Shown piece after piece: positions 25,069 through 33,339 of a DNA stretch of 64,000 bases. Origin of the DNA: BOG-938 sp035524315 (lineage in GTDB: Bacteria > Pseudomonadota > Alphaproteobacteria > Caulobacterales > Caulobacteraceae). The notes under the pieces were generated by a model, which worked only from the letters and a program-made list of their open reading frames with translations, did not search any database and was not told where the DNA came from. The stretch lies in contig DATKPD010000074.1 of NCBI GenBank assembly GCA_035524315.1, positions 1 to 64,000 on the forward strand. Reading direction: 5' to 3'. Numbering within the stretch: the stretch's first letter is position 1; each line of letters starts with the position of its first letter. Made by a program: the position numbers and the translations under genes.

Positions 25069-26481
25069 ATGAGCGGCGTCCTGGCGAACTGCGACCGGGC
25101 TGCGGCCATGGCGCGCCCGCACGGCCCATCGTCCCATCCTCGCCTGGTGCTGGCCGCCACCATCCTGGCGTCGAGCCTCGCCTTCATCGATGGGTCGGTC
25201 GTCAATGTCGGCCTGCCGGCGATCGGCCACAGCCTTCGCGCGGACGCCGGCGACCTGCCGTGGGTGATCGACGCCTACCTGCTGCCGCTCAGCGCCCTGC
25301 TGCTGTTCGGCGGCGCGGCCGGGGACCGCTATGGACGGCGTCGGCTCCTGATCTTGGGGACCGTACTCTTCGCCCTGGCCTCGACGGCCTGCGCCCTTGC
25401 GCCCAGCCTAGCGCTCTTGCTCGCGGGCCGCGTCGCGCAGGGAATCGGCGCGGCGCTGTTGATGCCCAACAGTCTGGCGATCCTTGGCGAGGCCTTCACC
25501 GGCGAGGCGCGCGGCCGGGCAATCGGCGCCTGGGCGGCGGTAGGGGCCATGGCCGGCGCGATCGGGCCCGTGCTCGGCGGCTGGCTGATCGACGCGGTCG
25601 GTTGGCGGGCGATCTTCTTCGTCAACCTGCCCGTGGCGGCTGGCGCGATCTTCTTCGCCTGGCGCTTCGTCGCGCCGACGCGCGATCCCGACCCCGCCCC
25701 GCTCGACGGCTTAGGCGCGCTGCTGGCCACCCTCGGCCTGGGCGCCCTGACCTGGGGCCTGACCGTCGGCGCCGGACCCGCCGGCTGGACGCCCTTGGCC
25801 GTCGGCCTACTGGGCGTCGGCGCGGCCGCGAGCGCGGCGTTCCTGGCGGTCGAACACCGCTTGGGCGAACGGGCCATGATACCCCTGGCGCTGTTCGCCT
25901 CACGCGATTTCGTCGGCCTGACCTTGCTGACCTTTCTCGTCTATGGCGCGCTCGGCGCCCTGCTGGTGCTGGTTCCCTATGAACTGATCCGCGCCGTCGG
26001 CTATTCGGCCACGGCGGCGGGCGCCGCCCTGCTGCCCTTTCCGTTGGTGATGGCCGTCGTCTCGCCCGTCACGGGCGCGCTGGCCGGCCGGGCTGGGTCG
26101 CGCCTGCCCCTTGGCGTGGGATCGCTGCTGGTCGCGGGCGGCTTTCTTCTGGACACCCGCATCGGACCGCCAGGAGGCTTCTGGACCACCCTGCTGCCCG
26201 CCATCCTGGTGATCTCGCTCGGCATGGCCGGCGTGGCGGCGCCCTTGACCACGGCCGTGCTGGGTTCGGTCGACGCGCGCCACACAGGATCGGCCTCGGG
26301 CCTGAACAGCGCGGTCGCGCGCACCGGGGGCCTGGTGGCGACGGCCTTGCTCGGCGGGGTGCTTTCGGCGTCCGGCGCCGCCTTGACCCAACGCTTTCGC
26401 TTGGCCCTCGTGGTCGGCGCGCTCGCGGTGGCTGGCGGCGCCGCCAGCACCCTCCTGCTCAGGCGCCAGCGCGCGACTTGA
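25069..26481 (+). CDS. MFS transporter, DHA2 (14-helix) family
   Basis: 470 aa multidrug-type major facilitator. Recognisable segments are TM1 SLAFIDGSVVNVGLPAIG (with motif D1), motif A GDRYGRRRLLILG, motif B-like RVAQGIGAALLMPNSLAI and motif C AIGPVLGGWLIDAVGWR. The helix count fits 14. An alternative start at 25108 would shorten a weakly conserved N-terminus. It is an inner-membrane proton antiporter, with probable substrates being lipophilic or cationic toxins; the real substrate cannot be read from sequence. No adaptor gene accompanies it. Confidence 0.88.
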   Translation: MSGVLANCDRAAAMARPHGPSSHPRLVLAATILASSLAFIDGSVVNVGLPAIGHSLRADAGDLPWVIDAYLLPLSALLLFGGAAGDRYGRRRLLILGTVLFALASTACALAPSLALLLAGRVAQGIGAALLMPNSLAILGEAFTGEARGRAIGAWAAVGAMAGAIGPVLGGWLIDAVGWRAIFFVNLPVAAGAIFFAWRFVAPTRDPDPAPLDGLGALLATLGLGALTWGLTVGAGPAGWTPLAVGLLGVGAAASAAFLAVEHRLGERAMIPLALFASRDFVGLTLLTFLVYGALGALLVLVPYELIRAVGYSATAAGAALLPFPLVMAVVSPVTGALAGRAGSRLPLGVGSLLVAGGFLLDTRIGPPGGFWTTLLPAILVISLGMAGVAAPLTTAVLGSVDARHTGSASGLNSAVARTGGLVATALLGGVLSASGAALTQRFRLALVVGALAVAGGAASTLLLRRQRAT

Positions 26482-26673
26482 AACAGCGAATGGCCGAGGC
26501 GGCCACCGCCATCGCCTTGAACCCGGCGCGCCCAGGGCCTATCTGGCTCAGCAGTCAGTTTCGAGGGCACAGATTTTGGCCACGCCCCATTACGCCACGT
26601 CCGAGGCGTTGGCCCACCTTCCCACCCGTCTGGGTGGGCGCCGAGAAGTCTCGCGCACCGAAGATACGCGGCC

Positions 26674-28230
26674 ATGAGCGCCCAGGCGGCCTCTGACCGG
26701 GCGCAGCCAGCGCCCCTGACCGGCGCGGCGCTTGGCGTCACCGCCTTCGCCCTGGCCCTTGGCACCTTCATGCAGGTGCTCGATTCCACCATCGCCAACG
26801 TGTCCTTGCCGACCATCGCCGGCAACCTCGGCGTGTCGACCGACGAGGGCACCTGGGTCATCACCGCCTTCGCCGTGGCCAATGGGGTCAGCGTGCCGCT
26901 GACCGGCTGGCTGATGGGCCGCTTCGGCGTGGTGCGCACTTTTGCCGCCTCGGTCCTGTTGTTCACCCTCGCCTCGTTCCTGTGCGGCGTGGCGTGGAGC
27001 ATGCCCAGCCTGATCCTGTTCCGCCTTCTGCAGGGCGCGGTGTCGGGGCCGATGATCCCGGGCAGCCAGGCCCTGCTGATCTCGATCTTCCCACCGTCCA
27101 AGCGCGCCGTAGCGCTCGGCATCTGGTCGATGACCGCCCTCATCGGCCCGATCAGCGGGCCGATCCTGGGCGGCTACATCTCCGATAACTACCACTGGGG
27201 CTGGATTTTCCTGATCAATGTGCCTGTGGGCCTGGGCTGCGCCCTGGTCACCTGGAACGTGATGCGCACGCGCGAGACGCCGACGCGCAACCTGCCGATC
27301 GACGTGGTCGGCCTGGGGCTCCTGGCCTTCTGGGTTGGCTGCCTGCAGATCGTGCTGGACCTGGGCAAGAACGCCGATTGGTTCAACTCGGGTATGATCG
27401 TGGTGCTGACGTTCTGCTCGGGCGCGGGCTTCGTCGCCTGGCTGATATGGGAGCTGACCGAGGCGCATCCGGCGGTGAACCTGTCGCTGTTCGCCAACCG
27501 CAACTTCGCGCTGGGCACCCTGTGCCTGTGCCTGGGCTATGCGCTGTTCTTCGGCAACAACCTGCTGCTGCCCCTATGGCTGCAACAGCAGCTCGGCTAC
27601 ACCGCCACCTGGGCGGGCCTGGTTTCGGCGCCCAGCGGGGTGGTTGCGGTTCTGATGACCCCGTTCCTGACCCGCTTCGCCAGCAAAGTGGATGCGCGCT
27701 GGATGGCGACCCTAGCCTTCGGGGCCTTCGCCGTGTCCTATTTCATGCGCGCGGCCTTCACCACCTACGCGGACTTTCCCCACTTGGTGGCGCCGATCCT
27801 GGCTCAAGGGGTGGCGATGAGCGTGTTCTTTCTCGCCCTGCTCAACATCTCGCTCGATGGCATACCGCCTGAGAAAATCCCCGCCGCCAGCGGCATCTCC
27901 AACTTCGCCCGCATCACCGCCGGCAGCTTCGCGGCCTCGCTGGTGACCACGGTGTGGGACCGGCGCGAAGCCCTTCACCAAACCCATCTGGTCGACGTCA
28001 TGGGCGCCTCATCCGCCGCCCTGACCGGCGCCCGCGCCCAACTAGCCGGGGTAGGGTTGAGCGATCCGCAGAGCGTCAGCGCGGTCGCGCGCCAGGTGAT
28101 CGGCCAGGCCTACATGCTGTCAGCCAACGACATCTGCTTCTTCTGCGGCTGCGCCTCGGTGGCCATGATCGGCCTGATCTGGCTGGCGCGAAAGCCCGGC
28201 GCCCTCGCCGGACCGGTGGCGGCGGACTAA
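26674..28230 (+). CDS. DHA2-family exporter, EmrB-like
   Basis: 518 aa. The N-terminal VLDSTIANVSLPTIAGNLGV is the typical EmrB TM1, and GTWVITAFAVANGVSVPLTG follows. Motif C is ISGPILGGYISDNYHWGWIF, and a long C-terminal loop and last helix finish the protein. EmrB normally works with the periplasmic adaptor EmrA and an outer-membrane factor; no emrA lies next to it, so a partner must be elsewhere or it works alone. It shares strand and neighbourhood with the other DHA2 gene, 192 bases apart. Confidence 0.9.
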   Translation: MSAQAASDRAQPAPLTGAALGVTAFALALGTFMQVLDSTIANVSLPTIAGNLGVSTDEGTWVITAFAVANGVSVPLTGWLMGRFGVVRTFAASVLLFTLASFLCGVAWSMPSLILFRLLQGAVSGPMIPGSQALLISIFPPSKRAVALGIWSMTALIGPISGPILGGYISDNYHWGWIFLINVPVGLGCALVTWNVMRTRETPTRNLPIDVVGLGLLAFWVGCLQIVLDLGKNADWFNSGMIVVLTFCSGAGFVAWLIWELTEAHPAVNLSLFANRNFALGTLCLCLGYALFFGNNLLLPLWLQQQLGYTATWAGLVSAPSGVVAVLMTPFLTRFASKVDARWMATLAFGAFAVSYFMRAAFTTYADFPHLVAPILAQGVAMSVFFLALLNISLDGIPPEKIPAASGISNFARITAGSFAASLVTTVWDRREALHQTHLVDVMGASSAALTGARAQLAGVGLSDPQSVSAVARQVIGQAYMLSANDICFFCGCASVAMIGLIWLARKPGALAGPVAAD

Positions 28231-28370
28231 GCGCGCGAAGCAGGCCAATCGCGGTTCGCCGGGCCGCGCCGGGCTCGCATGACCGCCCCACTCACGCCGT
28301 CATCAAACTTTGATTGGCGCTCGAAGACCAAGCCAGCCAACGCCTTCATCTGACGTCGCAAAGAGATCGC

Positions 28371-29204
28371 ATGCTTGTCCGTTTCGGCTACGAGATTACC
28401 GTCCATTGCTGGGAGCCCACCGCGATGGTCACCCTCCTCCAGATTCGCGAAGGGCGGGAGGCGGATATCCGGTGGGCGCAGGCCTTCACCACCGACCCCC
28501 TTATCGACGTCCGCACCGGGCGCGACCTGTTCGGCAACGCCTGCTGCCGCTTTGTGGCGCCGCCGTGCAATCTGACCCTTAGAAGCGACGCGATCATGGA
28601 GGTCAGCGACCATCCGGAAGTCCATGCGCTGGAAGCCGAACAGCACGCCGTGGACGATCTGCCCGACGCCTGCCTGGGCTACCTGTTAGGCAGCCGCTAT
28701 TGCGAAACCGACCGCCTGAGCCAGCTCGCCTGGGACCTGTTCGGCCACATCCCGCCGGGCTGGGCGCGCGTCCAGGCCATCAGCGACTTTGCCCACGCGC
28801 GCATCGCCTTCGATTACCAGGAGGCCCGGTCCACGCGCACGGCTCACGACGCCTACCACGAGCGCAAGGGCGTGTGCCGTGACTTCGCCCACCTCGCCAT
28901 CGCCCTGTGCCGCTGCATGAACATTCCGGCGCGCTATGTGAACGGCTATCTGGGGGACATCGAGGTGCCGCTGCGCCTGCCCATGGACTTCAGCGCCTGG
29001 CTGGAAGTCTATCTGGGCGGCGAATGGCGGCCGGTCGATCCGCGCAACAACATGCCTCGCATTGGGCGGATCCCGATCGCCCACGGGCGCGACGCGGCGG
29101 ACGTCGCCATGATCACCTCGTTCGCGCCCCACGCCCTGAACCACTTCCACGTCTGGGCCGAGCAGGTGTGGGCGCCGGATTACGCCCTGGCCGTGCACGC
29201 CTAG
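28371..29204 (+). CDS. Transglutaminase-like protein with altered catalytic triad
   Basis: 277 aa from the ATG at 28371. It has an N-terminal beta-rich domain (VRFGYEITVHCWEPTAMVTL) and a transglutaminase core with the nucleophile in ERKGVCRDFAHLAIALC (Cys169). The Asp of the triad is Asp223 (PVDPRNN). The position normally held by His reads MDFSAWLEVYLGG, with Ser208 where His is expected in HAW. This may be a trait of a subfamily rather than a lesion. Such proteins are predicted cysteine proteases or peptide-bond-forming enzymes. It stands alone, 19 kb from the other transglutaminase module. Confidence 0.82.
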   Translation: MLVRFGYEITVHCWEPTAMVTLLQIREGREADIRWAQAFTTDPLIDVRTGRDLFGNACCRFVAPPCNLTLRSDAIMEVSDHPEVHALEAEQHAVDDLPDACLGYLLGSRYCETDRLSQLAWDLFGHIPPGWARVQAISDFAHARIAFDYQEARSTRTAHDAYHERKGVCRDFAHLAIALCRCMNIPARYVNGYLGDIEVPLRLPMDFSAWLEVYLGGEWRPVDPRNNMPRIGRIPIAHGRDAADVAMITSFAPHALNHFHVWAEQVWAPDYALAVHA

Positions 29205-29297
29205 GCGCTGGGCCGACGTAACGCTCCTGCGACAAGGACACCATACTTCCGACACCTCGCCCGGTCCAAACTGCTGCGATCAGTTGTGGAGCGGCCC

Positions 29298-29699
29298 GTG
29301 GCGCGATCGCCTGTCGTGGATTTCAAACGAATGCGCGCCTTGACGTTCGGCGCGATGGCCGCCCTGCTCCTCGCCGGGCCGGCCCTGGCCGACGGACCGA
29401 TCGCCACCGCGCCGGCCTCCGGTCCCACGGCCCCCGAGCCGACCACGCCCGTCGGCGCCCTGCCCCCGACCGCCGCCGCCGTCTCGCCCGACCCGCAGCC
29501 CATGGCCATGGGCCCGTGCGGCCCGGAAAAGATCAAGCCCGACGGCGCCCTCGACACCGCCCCTCATGGTGAAGTTGAGGCGAGCGTCGGCACGAACGGC
29601 TATCGCCGCATCGCCGGCGCGGTGTGCCAGCCGATCGGCCAGGACGGCTACGTCGCCATCAGCATCAGCGACGCCCAGGGCGGCGGTCGGCGGCGCTAG
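29298..29699 (+). CDS. Small secreted protein of unknown function
   Basis: 133 aa from the GTG at 29298, which has GGAG six bases upstream; an ATG at 29331 is an alternative. A signal peptide (RALTFGAMAALLLAGPALA) leads to a Pro/Thr/Ala-rich segment and a C-terminal part with two cysteines (GPCGPEKIKPDG and GAVCQPIGQDGYVAIS). It ends in a Gly/Arg tail, SDAQGGGRRR. Likely periplasmic. No family recognised. Coding-like sequence in another frame follows directly after its stop. Confidence 0.6.
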   Translation: MARSPVVDFKRMRALTFGAMAALLLAGPALADGPIATAPASGPTAPEPTTPVGALPPTAAAVSPDPQPMAMGPCGPEKIKPDGALDTAPHGEVEASVGTNGYRRIAGAVCQPIGQDGYVAISISDAQGGGRRR

Positions 29700-29766
29700 G
29701 CCCTCGGCCGGCAACCGCTGGGGGGCGGCTGAGGCTGAGGGACCTATTTGCAGAGCTGAGTTCGCG

Positions 29767-29903
29767 GTGATCGATTACAGCGGCGAGCCCATCGCCATCG
29801 AGGCCGGCGCGGGCTGCGGCCTGACCTCCGCCACCGACACGCTGACCCTCAAGCTGACCCTGTCGCGCGACCTGAACGAGCGGGCCGCCGACCCAGGCTG
29901 CCC
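29767..29903 (+). pseudogene. Coding-like fragment downstream of the small secreted gene
   Basis: From the GTG at 29767 (or a few codons earlier) the frame reads VIDYSGEPIAIEAGAG, then LTSATDTLTLKLTLSRD and NERAADPGC, with nearly every third base G or C. This is the codon bias of real genes here. It runs into the end of the Rieske gene on the other strand and has no sensible stop before it. It may be the remains of a longer gene, or a frameshifted tail of the 29298-29699 protein. Low certainty. Confidence 0.3.
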
Positions 29904-30998
29904 CTACTCCGCCGCCGCGCGCCCGCGCTCCGGCTCCTGCCCGTTGGGCACGCCGCAGCGGGCCAGCACTTCGCGCAGATCGCGGATGGGCGGGAAGACC
30001 TCGTTGTTCCAGTCCGCGCCCTGGGCGTCGTGGGCGGCCTGCTCCATCTCCACGATTTCCTTGTCCTCGCGGAAGATGTTCTCGGTGAACATGGTGATGA
30101 AGGGCCAGGCCAGGTCGATCACCGCGGGAATCTTGGGCCGCTTGACCGACAGATAGCCAAAGGTGCGGTTGGTGCGCTGTTCCTTGTCGAGCGGGGTATA
30201 GCCCAACCACACATGCAGCACCGGTTCGCCGTCGCCGACCCACACCTTCAGGTCCTGATAGGGGTATTCAGTGCGGATGGTCATCAGGTCGGCGTTGTCG
30301 CCTTCGCCGCGCTTGCGCACCACCCCCAGGATGGCGGCCTCGCCCACCGTGCCCTGCCCCTCGGTGCGGCTGAAGGTGTAGTCCACCTCGGCCCAGTCGG
30401 GGCCATTGCGCCGGCCCAGGCACTTGGCCTTGATCATGCCCATCTGCCTGCGGTGCAGGAACTGATGGTTCATGTCGAACAGGTTCTCGTGCATGAAGGT
30501 GTAGTGGGCCATCACCTCGCGGTTGAGCTGGCGGGTCTTGTAGTCGCCCTTGGCCTTGGACCCCAGCGACGCCGGCAGAGCGTGCACGTCGGCCAGGGCC
30601 GGGTCGCCCGGGAAGATGAAGATCAGGCCGTCAACCTCACGGCAGGGGTAGGCCTTGACCCCGTTGGGCAGGCGCTCCTTGCCGAGATAGGGCACGTCCA
30701 CGCAGGCGCCGGAGGCCGCGTCATAGGCCCAGCCATGGTAGCCGCACTTGACCGTGCAGCCGGCCACGACCCCATGGGTCAGCGGCACCTGACGGTGGGC
30801 GCAGCGGTTCTCCAGCGCGAACAGCTTGCCGTCCTTGGACCGCACCACGGCCACCGGCTCCCCGGCGTACTTGCGCGCGATCATCTTGCCCGGCTCGACC
30901 TCCTCGGACCAGGCGATCGGATACCAGAAGTCCGGGTGGCAGTCGGTCTTGCGCAGATCGACGCTCGGCGCGCTGGGTTGGTTGGTCACTGCCGTCAT
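29904..30998 (-). CDS. Rieske non-haem iron oxygenase in hopanoid cluster
   Basis: 364 aa, alpha-subunit-type aromatic-ring-hydroxylating oxygenase. The Rieske [2Fe-2S] ligands are Cys66, His68, Cys85 and His88 (CAHRQVPLTHG and CTVKCGYHGW). The mononuclear iron site is probably in MHENLFDMNHQFLHRR near residues 168-183. Enzymes of this type hydroxylate or demethylate aromatic, steroid or lipid substrates with a separate reductase. It lies 28 bases after hpnH on the same strand, so ispH-hpnH-Rieske form one unit. A hopanoid or side-chain substrate is an inference from position. No ferredoxin or reductase gene is adjacent. Confidence 0.88.
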   Translation of the reverse strand: MTAVTNQPSAPSVDLRKTDCHPDFWYPIAWSEEVEPGKMIARKYAGEPVAVVRSKDGKLFALENRCAHRQVPLTHGVVAGCTVKCGYHGWAYDAASGACVDVPYLGKERLPNGVKAYPCREVDGLIFIFPGDPALADVHALPASLGSKAKGDYKTRQLNREVMAHYTFMHENLFDMNHQFLHRRQMGMIKAKCLGRRNGPDWAEVDYTFSRTEGQGTVGEAAILGVVRKRGEGDNADLMTIRTEYPYQDLKVWVGDGEPVLHVWLGYTPLDKEQRTNRTFGYLSVKRPKIPAVIDLAWPFITMFTENIFREDKEIVEMEQAAHDAQGADWNNEVFPPIRDLREVLARCGVPNGQEPERGRAAAE

Positions 30999-31026
30999 GC
31001 CGCCTACCCCTAATCCGACTCCAGCA

Positions 31027-32181
31027 CTACTCCGCCGCCTCGACCACGCTCTTGCTGGCGCGGGGGTTCTTGGCGCGGATTTCGGCGAGCTTCTTCTCGA
31101 CGTGGGTCGAGAACACGAAGTCGGCCGGGCGCTGGTTCTCCAGGGAAATATCCTTGGCCATGGCCCCGTCGGTTTTGATCCCGCGCAACTGGACCGAAAA
31201 AAGCTTGAGCGGGTTCTTGACCGAGTCGGCTACCGCCGAGCCCTCGAAGCCGCAGTGGACCATGCAGTCTGCGCACTTCTCGTAGTTGCCGACGCCGTAG
31301 TCGTCCCACTTGGTGTCGTTCATCAACTCGGCGAAGGTCTTGGTGTAGCCTTCGCCCAGCAGATAGCAGGGCTTCTGCCAGCCGAACACGGTGCGCGCCG
31401 GCATCGACCAGGGGCTGCACTCATAGGCCTGGTTGCCGGCCAGGAAGTCCATGAACAGGTCCGACTGGGTGAACGACCACGCCTTGCCGCCCTTGCCGCG
31501 CTTGAGGATCTCGCGGAACAGGGTCTTGGTCTTGGTGCGGTTGAGGAAGTGCTCCTGGTCGGGCGCGCGCTCGTAGCTGTAGCCGGGCGAGACGGTAATG
31601 CCGTCCAGGCCCATGGCCGTCATCTCGTCGAAGAACCTCGCCACGCGCTCAGGGTCGGATCCCTCGAACAGGGTGCAGTTGATCTGGGTGCGGAAGCCCT
31701 TGGACTTGGCCAGCTTGATGGCCTCGACGGCTTTGTCGTAGACGCCGTCCTCGCACACCGACTTGTCGTGCATCGCCTGGTCGCCGTCCAGGTGGATGGA
31801 CCAGGTGAAATAGGGCGAGGGCTTGTACTGGTCGATCTTCTTGGCCAGCAGCAGCGCGTTCGTGCACAGGATCACGAACTTCTTCTTCTTGATATAGCCC
31901 TCGACGATGCGCGGCAGGTCGCGGTGCAGCAGCGGCTCACCCCCGGCGATCGACACGGCGGGCGCGCCGCACTCGTCGATCGCGGCCATGCACTGCTCGT
32001 AGCTTAGGCGCTGGTTGAGGATCTCGTCGGGGTAGTCGATCTTGCCGCAACCCGCGCACGCCAAGTTACAGCGGAACAGCGGCTCCAGCATCATGACGAT
32101 GGGATAGCGCTTCTTGCCCTGCAGGGTCTGCTTGACGATGTAGGCGCCGATCCTCGCGGACGGGATGAAGGGAAGGCCCAA
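31027..32181 (-). CDS. hpnH: Hopanoid adenosyltransferase, radical SAM HpnH
   Basis: 384 aa from a TTG at 32181, chosen because AGGAG is seven bases upstream and the protein then begins LPFIPSARIGAYIVKQ, like other HpnH proteins. The frame is open 24 codons further with no family similarity. The radical SAM cluster is CNLACAGC (Cys38, Cys42, Cys45), followed by VSIAGGEPLLHRDLP. HpnH adds the 5'-deoxyadenosyl radical to diploptene to form adenosylhopane, the first C35 step. More cysteines near the C-terminus (YEKCADCMVHCGFEG) match the family. It follows ispH by 13 bases. Confidence 0.95.
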   Translation of the reverse strand: MGLPFIPSARIGAYIVKQTLQGKKRYPIVMMLEPLFRCNLACAGCGKIDYPDEILNQRLSYEQCMAAIDECGAPAVSIAGGEPLLHRDLPRIVEGYIKKKKFVILCTNALLLAKKIDQYKPSPYFTWSIHLDGDQAMHDKSVCEDGVYDKAVEAIKLAKSKGFRTQINCTLFEGSDPERVARFFDEMTAMGLDGITVSPGYSYERAPDQEHFLNRTKTKTLFREILKRGKGGKAWSFTQSDLFMDFLAGNQAYECSPWSMPARTVFGWQKPCYLLGEGYTKTFAELMNDTKWDDYGVGNYEKCADCMVHCGFEGSAVADSVKNPLKLFSVQLRGIKTDGAMAKDISLENQRPADFVFSTHVEKKLAEIRAKNPRASKSVVEAAE

Positions 32182-32194
32182 GCCGTTACTCCTG

Positions 32195-33142
32195 TTAGGC
32201 CGCCTCGAAGTCGCTGGGCTCGTCCCGCAACTCCGCAGGCAGACGGAATTCAATGGTCTCTTCGACGCCGGCCAGCGGCACCACCTCGACCTCGCCGAAT
32301 TGGCGCAGGCGCTCGATCACGCCCAGCACCAGTTCCTCCGGGGCCGAGGCGCCGGCGGTGAGGCCCACCGCCGACTTACCCGTCAACCACGCGGGGTCGA
32401 TGGCGCTGGCGTCGGCGATCAGATAGCTGGGCAGACCCTCTTCCTTGCCGATCTCGCACAGGCGGTTGGAATTGGAGCTGTTGGCCGCGCCGACCACCAG
32501 GATCATGTCCGAAACCTTGCACAGGTCGCGCACGGCCTGCTGGCGGTGCTGGGTGGCGTAGCAGATATCCGAGGTGTTGGGGCCGGTCAGGTCCTTGAAG
32601 CGCCTTTGCAGGGCCGCGATCACGCCCTTGGTCTCATCGACGCTGAGGGTGGTCTGGGTCACGTAGGACACCGGCGCGTCGTCGGGCAGCTCCAGCTTGG
32701 CCACATCATCCTCGGTCGAGACCAGGATCACCGGGCCGTCGACTTGGCCCAGCGTGCCCTCTACCTCGGGATGGCCGGCGTGACCGATCAGGATCAGGGT
32801 GCGGCCGCGCGACACATAGCGCTTGCCCTGGGCGTGGACCTTGGACACCAGCGGGCAGGTGGCGTCGAGCACCGGCAGGCCGCGCTCGGCCGCCTGGTCC
32901 ACCACCTTGCGCGCCACGCCGTGGGCGGAAAAGATAGTCATGGCCCCGTCGGGGATCTCGGCGATTTCCTCGACGAACACGGCGCCCTTGGCCTTGAGGC
33001 TGTCGACCACGTGTTTGTTGTGCACGATTTCGTGGCGCACATAGACCGGCGCGCCGAACTTCTGCAGCGATTTCTCGACGATATCGATCGCGCGCACCAC
33101 GCCGGCGCAGAAACCACGGGGTTGAGCCAGGATCACTCGCAT
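32195..33142 (-). CDS. ispH: 4-hydroxy-3-methylbut-2-enyl diphosphate reductase
   Basis: 315 aa from the ATG at 33142; the frame extends upstream through a non-coding hairpin region and is rejected there. IspH (LytB) makes isopentenyl and dimethylallyl diphosphate in the last MEP step with a [4Fe-4S] cluster. The cluster cysteines are Cys12 (QPRGFCAGVVRAID), Cys96 (LDATCPLVSKVH) and Cys194 (SDICYATQHRQ). The substrate-contact region AANSSNSNRL is also present. It leads the ispH-hpnH-Rieske unit and is divergent from ispG. Confidence 0.96.
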   Translation of the reverse strand: MRVILAQPRGFCAGVVRAIDIVEKSLQKFGAPVYVRHEIVHNKHVVDSLKAKGAVFVEEIAEIPDGAMTIFSAHGVARKVVDQAAERGLPVLDATCPLVSKVHAQGKRYVSRGRTLILIGHAGHPEVEGTLGQVDGPVILVSTEDDVAKLELPDDAPVSYVTQTTLSVDETKGVIAALQRRFKDLTGPNTSDICYATQHRQQAVRDLCKVSDMILVVGAANSSNSNRLCEIGKEEGLPSYLIADASAIDPAWLTGKSAVGLTAGASAPEELVLGVIERLRQFGEVEVVPLAGVEETIEFRLPAELRDEPSDFEAA

Positions 33143-33339
33143 AGGCCAAACTGCTCCCTCGCCGGCGCCCGGTCCCGGCCTGCCGGGACACGGAATCGTC
33201 CAGACACGCCGCTTACGCAACTGCGAAATGTCTCAGCAAAGATATTTAGGGTCAAATCTTTCCGTTCGCGAGCCCCCCGGCGACAAGGCCGGACGGATCG
33301 CTTATATAGGCCGCAATAGCAGTTCTCGATGGTTTGAGC

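Noticed and set aside
33172..33189. Perfect hairpin GTCCCGG-CCTG-CCGGGAC as a terminator
   Set aside because: No T-tract, and it lies upstream of ispH where a terminator makes little sense; it only supports the later ispH start.
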